Part shown: piece by piece, positions 21,918 to 29,811 of the stretch | Position numbering within the stretch: position 1 is the first letter of the stretch | Layout of the letters: the number at the start of each line of letters is the position of its first letter | Source of the DNA: an uncultured Eubacteriales bacterium | Lineage (GTDB): Bacteria; Bacillota; Clostridia; Oscillospirales; Oscillospiraceae | Assembly (NCBI GenBank): GCA_900546255.1 | Contig: URCB01000020.1 | Span: 1 to 29,980 of the forward strand | Direction of reading: 5' to 3' | DNA: 29,980 nucleotides | Position numbers and translations under genes: made by a program | Notes under the pieces: generated by a model | Databases searched by the model: none | Seen by the model: only the letters and a program-made list of their open reading frames with translations | What the model was told of the DNA's origin: nothing

Positions 21918-22304
21918 TCAAGACTGGATCAAAAAATGGGAGGAGCAGGACCGGCAGGTGACCTCTACCTTCCCCACCCCCCGGGGCAGCCGCATGGATT
22001 GGCCGCAGGTGGGGCAGCGGAAGTAGTAGTACTGGGTGTCGGTCTGCATCTGTTTTTTGCGGCGGAACCAGCGGAAGGCCGACCGGGAGAGGGCCAGGAA
22101 ACGGGCGTTTTCCACCTGCCGCTTCTCCTGGTTTTTGGACAGCAGGCGGATCAGCAGGTACACCAGCACCACGGCGGCGGGGATCCACAGCGGCAGGAAG
22201 AAGCGTCCTAAGGCGGCCAGGATCAGAAAGAGAAGGAACCAAAACAGGCTGTACAGGTCAAAGCCCGGGTGCCGTTGGAAAAAGGATTTCTTGGGTTCTG
22301 CCAC
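21918..22304 (-). CDS. Small membrane protein with C-terminal zinc ribbon
   Basis: 128 residues starting at GTG 22304 (VAEPKKSFFQRHPGFD), chosen because GGAGG lies 8 bases upstream; the longer open frame to 22400 crosses the promoter. Two adjacent helices (LFWFLLFLILAALGRFFLPL and WIPAAVVLVYLLIRLL) are followed by a basic segment and a CPTCGQSMRLP...VTCRSCSSHF zinc ribbon. This DUF-type arrangement is common in Oscillospiraceae but has no known role. It sits convergent to the other zinc-ribbon membrane protein at 21230, sharing only the general design. Confidence 0.75.
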   Translation of the reverse strand: MAEPKKSFFQRHPGFDLYSLFWFLLFLILAALGRFFLPLWIPAAVVLVYLLIRLLSKNQEKRQVENARFLALSRSAFRWFRRKKQMQTDTQYYYFRCPTCGQSMRLPRGVGKVEVTCRSCSSHFLIQS

Positions 22305-22322
22305 AAGCGCCACCTCCTGGAG

Positions 22323-22370
22323 GGTACTACAGTACCTTATATTATACGCGCTGTCCAGGCAGAGCGTCAA
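22323..22370 (-). promoter_or_regulatory. Sigma-A promoter with leader palindrome
   Basis: On the minus strand TTGACG (22370-22365), 18 bases, TATAAT (22346-22341). Just downstream, near the start point, is the palindrome GGTACT-AC-AGTACC (22323-22336), which could be an operator or a short leader hairpin. Confidence 0.7.
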
Positions 22371-22411
22371 GAGAAAGGTGCAGGAGATCGGGGCGAGCAC
22401 GCAGCGGACGC

Positions 22412-23815
22412 TTACATCCCGGCGGTGACGGCCAGCAGGTCTGCGTACCAGGTTTGGGTCTGGGCGGGGTCCTGGCTGTTGAAATAGAGGGTGCCCTCCC
22501 CCGTCTCCACCGCCAGGATGGGGGAGGCGGCGGTGTAGAGGTACATCTCACAGGGGCCGGTCTCCCGGCCGCGGAAGTGGCCGATGAGGCGGCGGCCGTC
22601 GTCCAGGCCGTTGGTGCGGACGTAGTCATCCTCCGGCAGGGCCTCCAGAAGGGTGACGGACTGGATGTCTTGGGGGGCCACCTCCGTGTCGTAGAGAAAG
22701 GCAGACACCGCCACCCGCTCCGAGGTGATGGACACCGAGGAGCCGCCAAAATCCGCCCAGAGGAAGAGGACGCACAGCCCCACCAGGAGGATCCCCACCC
22801 CCGCCAACAGGGCGATGGTCCCGCCCCAGGCCCCGGGTTTGGCCATGTTCATGGAGTAGTTGTAGGGTACCAACCGGTCCTGGACCAGCCAGCGGGGGTC
22901 GTTGGGGTTTTCGTACCAGCCTTTTCGCCAGTAGACATCGTCGTCCACCACCAGGGGGACGGGGTCGGCGGCCAGGATCTGCCGCCGTCTTCGGGCCATC
23001 CAAAGCATCCCGGTGAGAAAAATGGCGGCGGGGAGCAGCTCCAGGACCAGGTAGATCCCGTAGGCGGTGTGCCCCACCCAGTGGGCCCGCGCCATCCACC
23101 AGGCAGCGCTCCAGCAGGCCGCGGCGTTAAAGAGGCTGCTGAGGAGGAGGGTCCAGCCCCACACCTGGCGCTCCAGGCGGTTGACCGCCTGGTTCACCGC
23201 GGTGTCTTGGCTGTAGACCTTGTTCCCCCGGCGGGACAGGACGGCGTGGAGGGCCCAGAGGGTGAGGCTGATGGCCAGGCCGCTGCCCAGCAGGCCCCAG
23301 CCGCTGCCCTGGGTCAGCAGGAAGTCCCGTACCCCAGGGAGCAGCAGGGTGGTCAGGATGAGGCCGCAGGGCAGCAGGTGCCACACCAGGCTGGGCCCCC
23401 GCCGCTGGGCGGAGGCCCGGGTGTCTGCGGCGGCGAAGGTGGCGGGCTCCCCCACCACCCAGCCCCGGGCCATCTTCAGGTCGTAGAGGGTTCGGTGGGT
23501 GCCCAGGAGGAGCCACTGGGCACCGATGACGAATTCCACCAGCCACAAGCACCAGAGGATCAAAAAGGGGGAGAAGCGCCAGAAGGTCACCAGGCACACG
23601 GCCACCCCCAGGATCAGGTTGACCAGGTAGAACCGCCGGGTCCGCCGGCGGAAGGTGTCCATCAACGCAACCACTTCCGCCTGGTCGGCGGCCTCCTGGG
23701 GCAGGTGGACGCCCAGGAGCATCCCCTCGGCATAGGGGCGCTTGCCCCCGTAGACGGCGAAAAAGACCCCCACCATCAGCAGGTCACAGAACAAAAAGAT
23801 GATAAAGAGCAGCAT
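22412..23815 (-). CDS. Multi-pass membrane protein with DUF5808-like and PH-like regions
   Basis: 467 residues. The start MLLFIIFLFCDLLMVGVFF at 23815 is two bases after the GntR stop and has GGAGGGG upstream. About nine helices are visible, in two groups (residues 1-130 and 165-290), then a conserved soluble patch DDDVYWRKGWYENPNDPRWL, the DUF5808 signature, then one more helix pair and a C-terminal region (SITSERVAVSAFLYDTEVAP) like a bacterial PH domain. Proteins of this type occur next to YtrA-type GntR regulators in Bacillota and may sense or respond to envelope stress; that role is inferred. Translation is coupled to the regulator gene. Confidence 0.78.
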   Translation of the reverse strand: MLLFIIFLFCDLLMVGVFFAVYGGKRPYAEGMLLGVHLPQEAADQAEVVALMDTFRRRTRRFYLVNLILGVAVCLVTFWRFSPFLILWCLWLVEFVIGAQWLLLGTHRTLYDLKMARGWVVGEPATFAAADTRASAQRRGPSLVWHLLPCGLILTTLLLPGVRDFLLTQGSGWGLLGSGLAISLTLWALHAVLSRRGNKVYSQDTAVNQAVNRLERQVWGWTLLLSSLFNAAACWSAAWWMARAHWVGHTAYGIYLVLELLPAAIFLTGMLWMARRRRQILAADPVPLVVDDDVYWRKGWYENPNDPRWLVQDRLVPYNYSMNMAKPGAWGGTIALLAGVGILLVGLCVLFLWADFGGSSVSITSERVAVSAFLYDTEVAPQDIQSVTLLEALPEDDYVRTNGLDDGRRLIGHFRGRETGPCEMYLYTAASPILAVETGEGTLYFNSQDPAQTQTWYADLLAVTAGM

Positions 23816-23817
23816 GG

Positions 23818-24192
23818 TTACCCCTCCATTCCCGCGAAGGCGGCGGTGCACAGGGAGAAGAACTCCTCCCGGGGCACCCCCTTCAGCTTGGCCTCGGCGA
23901 TGAGGAGCTCCAGCTCCTCCGCCAGTTTTTCCCGAAAGACCCCGTTGGGGTCCCCCGCCCGGCAGACGGTGGCCCCGTGGCGGCGGTCGGTCTCCAAAAA
24001 GCCTTCCGCCTTCAGGGCTTGGTAGGCTTTGCTCACCGTCATGGTATTCACCCCCAGGTCCGCCGCCAGTTGGCGGACGGTGGGCAGGCTCTCCCCCACG
24101 GCGAACTCCCCCCGGGCAATGCCCCGGACAATCTCGTTGCGCAGCTGCACATAGATGGGCACCTGGCTGGCCATGTCAATCCGCAGGATCAT
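23818..24192 (-). CDS. GntR-family repressor, YtrA subfamily
   Basis: 124 residues. The N-terminal winged helix is complete: IYVQLRNEIVRGIARGEFA, then LPTVRQLAADLGVNTMTVSK and AYQALKAEGFLETDRRHGA. The short C-terminal helical part (residues 85-124) replaces the large effector domain of other GntR families, which defines the YtrA type. Family members repress their own operon and are released by cell-envelope signals. The membrane protein gene follows after two bases and its promoter contains a perfect palindrome, so autoregulation is very likely. ATG 24192 has AAGGAGGG upstream. Confidence 0.93.
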   Translation of the reverse strand: MILRIDMASQVPIYVQLRNEIVRGIARGEFAVGESLPTVRQLAADLGVNTMTVSKAYQALKAEGFLETDRRHGATVCRAGDPNGVFREKLAEELELLIAEAKLKGVPREEFFSLCTAAFAGMEG

Positions 24193-24221
24193 GGCGGGAC
24201 CCTCCTTCCTATTTGTATCAT

Positions 24222-24253
24222 TTGTATTATATCAGATAATACAAAGAAGTCAA
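24222..24253 (-). promoter_or_regulatory. Promoter and operator of the GntR-membrane protein operon
   Basis: On the minus strand TTGACT (24253-24248), 16 bases, TATAAT (24231-24226). A perfect palindrome, TTGTATTAT (24222-24230) and ATAATACAA (24236-24244) around five bases, covers the -10 and part of the spacer. This is the expected kind of site for a YtrA-type repressor. Confidence 0.85.
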
Positions 24254-24304
24254 GGGCGGGGCGCGGGAGGGGGGATTGTCCCCCTTCCCCCCGGCCGGCA
24301 GGTA

Positions 24305-24313
24305 TGCTATACT
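24305..24313 (+). promoter_or_regulatory. Extended -10 promoter of the rRNA methyltransferase gene
   Basis: TGCTATACT gives an extended -10 (TGn plus TATACT); the -35 position 17 bases upstream (TTCCCC, 24285-24290) is weak. Leader of about 28 bases. Confidence 0.6.
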
Positions 24314-24347
24314 GGGAGCCAAGAAATGCACAAGGAGGGTGCCCACT

Positions 24348-25751
24348 ATGGCGGCGAAGAAGAACGAGAGATATCCCCTGCGCATCCAGGGCTATGGCAG
24401 CGCTGGGGAGGGCGTGGCCCGGCTGGAGGGCCAGGCGGTGTTCGTGAAAGGGGCCCTTCGGGGGGAGCTGTGCCAGGTGCATTTATTAAAGGTGGGCAAA
24501 ACCGCTGCCTGGGGAAAGGTGGACCAGGTGCTGGAGCCCTCCCCTGGCCGCCAAGTGCCCGACTGCCCCCGGTACCCCCAGTGCGGGGGGTGCCAGCTGC
24601 GGCACATGACCTATGCCGAGGAGCTGGCCTTCAAGCGGCAGAAGGTCCAGGACGCCCTCCAGCGCATCGGCGGCTGGGAGGGGGAGGTGACGGGGATCCA
24701 CGGGGCCAAGGACCCGGACCGGTACCGGAACAAGATCCAGTTCCCCGTGGCAGAGGGGCCCAAAGTGGGCTTCTTCCGGGCCCGGAGCCATGACGTCATC
24801 GACGCGCCGGACTGCCTGCTCCAGCCCATGGCGGCCACCCGGCTCCGGGGGGCCTTTCGGGATTGGATGGCGGCCCACCACATCCCCGCCTATGACGAGA
24901 AGGCCCACCGGGGGCTGCTCCGCCACTTCTACGTGCGCACCAACCGGAAGGGGCAGTCCCTGTGCGCGGTGATTGCCAACGGGGAGGCGCTGCCCCAGGA
25001 GGCGGCCCTGGTCCAGGCCCTCCGCCAGGCGGAGCCCAACCTGGTGGGGGTGGTCCTCTCGGTGAACCGGGAGAAGACCAATGTGATCCTGGGCAAGACC
25101 TACCGCACCCTTTGGGGGCAGGACTACCTGGAGGACACCCTGTGCGGGCTGGAGTTCCGCCTGTCGGTCCCCTCCTTCTACCAGGTGAACCGGGAGCAGG
25201 CGGAGGTCCTCTATGGCCGGGCCCTGGCCTTTGCTGGCCTCACCGGGCGGGAGACGGTGGTGGACCTCTACTGCGGCATCGGCACCATCACCCTGGTGAT
25301 GGCCCGCCAGGCAGGGCGGGCCATCGGGGCGGAGGTGATCCCCGCCGCAGTGGAGGACGCCCAGGCCAACGCCCGGCGCAACGGGGTGGAGAATGCGGAG
25401 TTTCTCTGCGCCGACGCCGGCCAGGCCGCCCAGGAGCTGGCCCGCCGGGGGCTCCGCCCCGACGTGATCTGCGTGGACCCGCCTCGGAAGGGGATCTCCC
25501 CCGAGGTGGTGGAGGCCATTGTCCAGATGGCCCCCCAGCGGGTGGTGTACGTCTCCTGCGACCCGGCCACCCTGGGCCGGGATGTGAAGCGGCTGCGGGA
25601 GGGGGGCTACCTGCTCCAGCAGGCGGAGGCGGTGGATCTGTTCCCGCGGACGGGGCATGTGGAGACGGTATGTCTTTTGTCCAAACAAAACCCTGAGCGG
25701 CCCGAAACGATGCAGGAACGGAAGGAATGCACGCCTGGGGAAAGCGTGTGA
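24348..25751 (+). CDS. rlmD: 23S rRNA (uracil-5-)-methyltransferase, RlmD type
   Basis: 467 residues. N-terminal TRAM domain (residues 7-62, RIQGYGSAGEGVARLEGQAV), then the iron-sulfur cysteines Cys73, Cys79 and Cys82 in CPRYPQCGGCQ and the fourth in DAPDCLLQP. The SAM-binding motif is VVDLYCGIGTITLVMA, with FYQVNREQAEVLY before it, and the catalytic Cys404 is in VYVSCDPATLGRD. The family methylates U747 and/or U1939 of 23S rRNA at carbon 5. In Bacillota one enzyme (RlmCD) often does both; which position is used here cannot be told. ATG 24348 has AAGGAGG upstream. A tail of about 20 residues follows the usual end (ETVCLLSK). Confidence 0.93.
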   Translation: MAAKKNERYPLRIQGYGSAGEGVARLEGQAVFVKGALRGELCQVHLLKVGKTAAWGKVDQVLEPSPGRQVPDCPRYPQCGGCQLRHMTYAEELAFKRQKVQDALQRIGGWEGEVTGIHGAKDPDRYRNKIQFPVAEGPKVGFFRARSHDVIDAPDCLLQPMAATRLRGAFRDWMAAHHIPAYDEKAHRGLLRHFYVRTNRKGQSLCAVIANGEALPQEAALVQALRQAEPNLVGVVLSVNREKTNVILGKTYRTLWGQDYLEDTLCGLEFRLSVPSFYQVNREQAEVLYGRALAFAGLTGRETVVDLYCGIGTITLVMARQAGRAIGAEVIPAAVEDAQANARRNGVENAEFLCADAGQAAQELARRGLRPDVICVDPPRKGISPEVVEAIVQMAPQRVVYVSCDPATLGRDVKRLREGGYLLQQAEAVDLFPRTGHVETVCLLSKQNPERPETMQERKECTPGESV

Positions 25752-25811
25752 GTGTGGGACTTTTTCGATGCCTCTTCAGGGGACGGCCGCAGGAAGGAAG
25801 CTCTGATAGCG

Positions 25812-25850
25812 TGCGAACACCCCACCGGCTGGGCCGGTGGGGTGTTCGCA
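25812..25850. terminator. Strong bidirectional hairpin between convergent genes
   Basis: TGCGAACACCCCACCGGC (25812-25829) pairs with GCCGGTGGGGTGTTCGCA (25833-25850), an 18-bp perfect stem with a tiny loop (the top pairs probably open). Both neighbouring genes converge on it. Confidence 0.75.
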
Positions 25851-25869
25851 TTCAGCGGGCGCACTGGCG

Positions 25870-26889
25870 TTAAGACTTGGAACGGGACCGCCGCACCAGG
25901 GAGAGGATGCCTGCGATCACCCCCCAGAACACCCCGGCCACCGGCCAGACCACCCAGGTGATGTGCCAGTCCCCGGAGAGGAAGCTCCAGGCCAGGTAGA
26001 CGGCGGTGACGGCGCACCAGTAGATGGTGCTTACCGCCTCGTTGCGCTGGTCCTCCAGCTTCCTGCCCCGGCGGTAGTCCCCCTCCTCCAGGAGGAGTTG
26101 GAAGGCCCCGAAGAGGGTGCAGGTCTTGACCAGGAGAAAGACCCCGGCCGCCACCAGCAGCAGGAGCAGGTCCACCGCGGCGATCAGGAGCATCCCATCC
26201 TCCACCACGGCGGCGGCCACGAACAGGGGCACGGCGGCCAGGATGCACAGCCCCACCCCCAGGATCAGCAGGCGGGTGTGCTGCCCTTCGTACAGGGCCT
26301 TCTCCTTCTCCACCATGCCGGTGACGCCGTAGGCCAGCTCCACCGGCTCGTGCTCCCAGGCCTCGTAGGGCTCCATCCGCCGGCCGTAGGAGAGAAAGAG
26401 GGCCACCGCCCCGGCGATGATCAGCAGGAGGATGGCGGTCCCCACGCCCCCGGCCAGGTTCTCCGGGATGCGGTAGCCCCCCTCGTAGTCGGACAGGCCC
26501 CCCAGCAAAATCAGCACCGTGGGGGAGAGGATGCACAGAGCCACCCCCAGGGCCAAGCGCCCCGCCTGAACCCGGACGGTGGCCAGGTAGTCGTGGACCA
26601 TTTCCAGGGTGAGGGTGCGGACGGGCAGGGGCGCTTCCTCCGGGGCCTCCGAGGGCGGGGGCAGCTCCCCGGGGAGGGCGTCGGCCAGGTCGATCTCATC
26701 TTTCAGTAAGGTGTCGGTGCTCACGTCAAAGAGCTGGCTGAGTTTGAGGATCTTGTCCAGGTCGGGGATGGAGGCGGCGCTCTCCCACTTGGACACCGCC
26801 TGGCGGGACACCCCCAGCCGGCCGGCCAGCTCCTCCTGGGACCAGCCGCTGCGCTTGCGCAGTTCGGTAATCTTATCGGCCAAAATCAT
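25870..26889 (-). CDS. XRE-family HTH protein with membrane domain
   Basis: 339 residues. Residues about 5-60 are a Cro/CI-type HTH: ITELRKRSGWSQEELAGRLG, then VSRQAVSKWESAASIPDLDK. The rest has an acidic, Pro-rich linker (PGELPPPSEAPEEAPLP) and six or so membrane helices (LGVALCILSPTVLILLGGL, AILLLIIAGAVALFL, LLILGVGLCILAAVPLFVAA, LLIAAVDLLLLLVAAGVFLL, STIYWCAVTAVYLAWSF, WPVAGVFWGVIAGILSL). This N-terminal HTH plus membrane tail design is common in gut Bacillota and suggests a membrane-tethered regulator. ATG 26889 has AAGGAGG upstream. The signal is unknown. Confidence 0.88.
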   Translation of the reverse strand: MILADKITELRKRSGWSQEELAGRLGVSRQAVSKWESAASIPDLDKILKLSQLFDVSTDTLLKDEIDLADALPGELPPPSEAPEEAPLPVRTLTLEMVHDYLATVRVQAGRLALGVALCILSPTVLILLGGLSDYEGGYRIPENLAGGVGTAILLLIIAGAVALFLSYGRRMEPYEAWEHEPVELAYGVTGMVEKEKALYEGQHTRLLILGVGLCILAAVPLFVAAAVVEDGMLLIAAVDLLLLLVAAGVFLLVKTCTLFGAFQLLLEEGDYRRGRKLEDQRNEAVSTIYWCAVTAVYLAWSFLSGDWHITWVVWPVAGVFWGVIAGILSLVRRSRSKS

Positions 26890-27126
26890 GGTTTGGGTCC
26901 TCCTTGTGTCGGGCACGGCGGCCCTGGTTTTCTGCCCTTACCTTAGCAGAATCCCCGGTTGCAGGCCACCAAGCGGGGCTGGAATGTTGTCAACCGGCGG
27001 TTGCATGGCGGATTTCCCAGGTTACGATAGCATGTTTTCCCCGGAATGTCCAGGGGAATACCCCCATTGGTGGTAGGGTGTGAAAAGTTGCCCACAACTA
27101 ACCAAAACACCCCTAAAAAACTTTGC
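26890..27126. other. Divergent intergenic region, no gene seen
   Basis: Gap between the HTH gene and the oppA-type gene. A region of GC-rich then AT-richer sequence with no supported frame; the frame open from 27080 into oppA has no start-site support. The HTH promoter should be here but no good -35/-10 pair is evident. Confidence 0.5.
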
Positions 27127-27173
27127 ACTTTGGCAAAGTTTTGCTTGTAATTTGGGGCAAAGGGTGGTACACT
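27127..27173 (+). promoter_or_regulatory. Promoter of the oligopeptide-type ABC operon with upstream palindrome
   Basis: TTGTAA (27145-27150), 17 bases, TACACT (27168-27173). Directly upstream is the palindrome ACTTTG-G-CAAAGT (27127-27139), in a wider repeat AACTTTG (27119) with CAAAGTT (27134-27140); this is a candidate operator or activator site. The leader has a hairpin CGCCGCAG (27216-27223) with CTGCGGCG (27230-27237) just before the ribosome binding site. Confidence 0.65.
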
Positions 27174-27250
27174 GCAACCGACAATTTAATAATGGGAGAT
27201 GCTATTTTGTTGTAACGCCGCAGATACCCCTGCGGCGGAAGGAGAAGTTC

Positions 27251-28807
27251 ATGAAAAAACGCATTTTCGCACTTTTCCTGTCGGCCCTGCTTCTGGTCAC
27301 TGTACTCTGCGCCTGCGGAGACGAGAGCCAAAGTGAAGTAGGCGGCACCGGCAGCGACGGAACAAGCACTTCCGGCGAGGCAGTCACCGGCGGCGAGCTG
27401 GTGGTTGGCATCTCGCAAGACCTGGGAGACAGTCTTGACCCGTATCAGATGACGGCAGCAGGAACCAGAGAGGTCTTATTCAACGTCTACGAGGGCTTGG
27501 TGAAGCCCACCTCCACGGGGGAGTATGTCCCCGCCGTGGCCTCGGACAGTACCGTGTCTGAGGATGGCCTCACCTACACCTTCCCCCTGCGGGAGGGCGT
27601 CCTCTTCCACAATGGGGAAGAGGTCACCACCGATGACGTGATTTATTCCTTTGAAACCTGCGCCGAGACCACGGTGGACACCGCCCTGGCCGCGGCGCTT
27701 TCTGCTGTAGAAAGTGTAACTGCCGACGGCAATACCATCACCGTCACCCTGTCTGAGGCCAACCCCGACTTCCTCAGCTATGTGGGCATGGTGTACATCG
27801 TCCCCGACGATTACACCGACCAGGCCACCGCCCCCGTGGGCACCGGGCCCTTCCGGTTCGTGTCCCGGTCGGTGCAGCAGAACCTGGTGATGGAGAAGTT
27901 TGCCGACTACTGGGGCGAGGGGGCTTCCCTGGACAAGGTGACCTTCCAGATCTTTGAGGACTCCAACGCCCTGATGTCTGCCCTGTCGGCAGAGTCGGTG
28001 GACATGGCCGTCCACCTGACCATCGACCAGGTGAACACCATCGGCGAGGGGACCTACAAGACCCTGGAGGGTACCATGAACCTGGTGCAGGCCCTGTACC
28101 TGAACAACAACGTGGAGCCCTTCAACAATGAGCAGGTCCGCCAGGCCCTGTGCTATGCCATCGACGTGGACGAGATCATGGAGCTCACCGCCGAGGGCCA
28201 CGGCACCAAGGTGGGCACCTCCATCTACCCCGCCTTCACCAAGTACTACGATGAGAGCCTCAACGACGCCTACCCCTATGACACGGAGAAGGCCAAGGAG
28301 CTGCTCACCCAGGCGGGCTATCCCGACGGGTTCTCCATGACCATCACCGTCCCCTCCAACTACACCCCCCACATGAACGTGGCGGAGGTCATTGTGGAGC
28401 AGCTGTCCCGGGTGGGCATCACGGCCACCATCAACCCCGTGGAGTGGGAGACCTGGCTGTCCGAGACCTACATGGGCCGGGACTTTGAGAGCACCGTGGT
28501 GGGCTTTGACGCCTCCAACCTCAGCGCCGGGGCCCTGCTCAACCGCTGGGTGAGCACCGACGGGAACAACATGATCAACTACAACAACCCCGAGTACGAT
28601 TCCCTCATGGCCCAGGCGGCAGCCACCACCGACGATGCCCAGCAGACCGACCTGTATAAGCAGGCGGCTGCCCTGCTGTCCGAGACGGCGGCCAACGTCT
28701 ACATCCAGGACCTGCCGGACTTCGTGCTCCTGAAGTCCAACCTGGAGGGGTACCAGTTCTACCCCCTGTATGTGATGGATCTGTCCACGGTCCACTACGT
28801 CCAGTAA
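27251..28807 (+). CDS. Oligopeptide/dipeptide-type ABC transporter substrate-binding lipoprotein
   Basis: 518 residues with signal peptide MKKRIFALFLSALLLVTVLC and a lipidated Cys22 in LCACG. The mature protein is a family 5 solute-binding protein (OppA/DppA/NikA type): GELVVGISQDLGDSLDPYQM, LTYTFPLREGVLFHNGEEVT with DDVIYSFE, PVGTGPFRFV near residue 200, and VRQALCYAIDVDEIME near residue 300. It captures a peptide, nickel chelate or similar solute outside the cell. The ATG at 27251 has GGAAGGAGA upstream. A permease gene follows after 60 bases. The ligand cannot be told from sequence. Confidence 0.92.
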   Translation: MKKRIFALFLSALLLVTVLCACGDESQSEVGGTGSDGTSTSGEAVTGGELVVGISQDLGDSLDPYQMTAAGTREVLFNVYEGLVKPTSTGEYVPAVASDSTVSEDGLTYTFPLREGVLFHNGEEVTTDDVIYSFETCAETTVDTALAAALSAVESVTADGNTITVTLSEANPDFLSYVGMVYIVPDDYTDQATAPVGTGPFRFVSRSVQQNLVMEKFADYWGEGASLDKVTFQIFEDSNALMSALSAESVDMAVHLTIDQVNTIGEGTYKTLEGTMNLVQALYLNNNVEPFNNEQVRQALCYAIDVDEIMELTAEGHGTKVGTSIYPAFTKYYDESLNDAYPYDTEKAKELLTQAGYPDGFSMTITVPSNYTPHMNVAEVIVEQLSRVGITATINPVEWETWLSETYMGRDFESTVVGFDASNLSAGALLNRWVSTDGNNMINYNNPEYDSLMAQAAATTDDAQQTDLYKQAAALLSETAANVYIQDLPDFVLLKSNLEGYQFYPLYVMDLSTVHYVQ

Positions 28808-28867
28808 TCCCCTAGCCACAGCGCCGGGGGAGCCGAGAGCCCAAGAGAAAGAAAGGAGGGCGGGAAG

Positions 28868-29809
28868 ATGAAATTCATTCTGCGCAAGATCCTCACTCTC
28901 ATTATTACATTGTTCATCGTTTCTCTTCTCGCCTTCCTGGCTTTCCAGGTGATTCCCGGCTCCCCCGCCACCAGTATGCTGGGCACCAACGCCACCCCGG
29001 AAACCGTGGCGGAGTTGGAGGCGGAACTGGGGTTGGACGACCCCGTTCTGGTCCGCTATGCCCGCTGGGTGGGGGATTTTGTCCAGGGTGACTGGGGCAC
29101 CAGCTACAGCTACAGCCTTCCGGTGAAGGACATGGTGCTGGAAAAACTCCCCGCCACGGCCACCTTGGTGCTTCTGGGCTTTGCCATTACGGTGGCGGCG
29201 TCCTTCCCCATCGGCATTGCCACGGCCAAACGGGCCGGCGGCAAGCTGGACCGGGCCATCACGGTGTTCAACCAGGTGTGCATGTCCATCCCGCCGGTGT
29301 TTGTGGGCATCCTGCTGTGCTTCGTGTTCGGCATCACCTTGCGGGTGTTTGTCCCGGGCAGGTTTGTCACCTTTGGGGAGGATCCGGGGGGCTTTCTGCT
29401 CTACATGCTCTTCCCTGCCCTGGCGGTGGCCCTGTCCCGGATTGCTATGACGGTGAAGATGCTCCGCTCCTCCATCCTGGATGAGATGGAGAAGGACTAC
29501 ATCCGCACCGCCTTCAGCCGGGGCTGGACCCGGGTGGACGCCCTGAAAAAGCACGCCCTGCGCAACGCCATCATCCCCGTGATCGCCTTTTTGGGGGTCA
29601 CCGCCGCCGAGCTGGTGGCGGGGAGCATTGTGGTGGAGCAGGTCTTTGCCGTGCCCGGGCTGGGGCAGCTGCTGCTGTCCTCCATCGGCAGCCGGGACTT
29701 CCCGGTGGCCCAGGCGGTGGTCATTCTGCTGGCGACCTGGGTGGTGGTGGTGAACTTCATTGCCGATGTGCTGTATCAGTATATGGATCCGAGAATCCGG
29801 ATAAGATAA
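28868..29809 (+). CDS. Oligopeptide/dipeptide-type ABC transporter permease (DppB/OppB family)
   Basis: 313 residues. N-terminal helix with VSLLAFLAFQVIPGSPATSM, the characteristic PG-rich turn, then the periplasmic-side loop up to TSYSYSLPV, and five more helices. The cytoplasmic EAA loop is DYIRTAFSRGWTRVDALKKH, followed by ALRNAIIPVIAFLG and VFAVPGLGQLLLSSI, all typical of DppB/OppB/NikB. It forms one half of the membrane channel; the second permease and ATPases are expected beyond the window. ATG 28868 has AAAGGAGG upstream. A structured repeat follows immediately. Confidence 0.93.
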   Translation: MKFILRKILTLIITLFIVSLLAFLAFQVIPGSPATSMLGTNATPETVAELEAELGLDDPVLVRYARWVGDFVQGDWGTSYSYSLPVKDMVLEKLPATATLVLLGFAITVAASFPIGIATAKRAGGKLDRAITVFNQVCMSIPPVFVGILLCFVFGITLRVFVPGRFVTFGEDPGGFLLYMLFPALAVALSRIAMTVKMLRSSILDEMEKDYIRTAFSRGWTRVDALKKHALRNAIIPVIAFLGVTAAELVAGSIVVEQVFAVPGLGQLLLSSIGSRDFPVAQAVVILLATWVVVVNFIADVLYQYMDPRIRIR

Positions 29810-29811
29810 GG

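Noticed and set aside
27476..29554. Long minus-strand open frame across the oppA- and oppB-type genes
   Set aside because: Antisense shadow with His/Gly/Val-rich composition; the plus-strand genes have full family motifs and ribosome binding sites.
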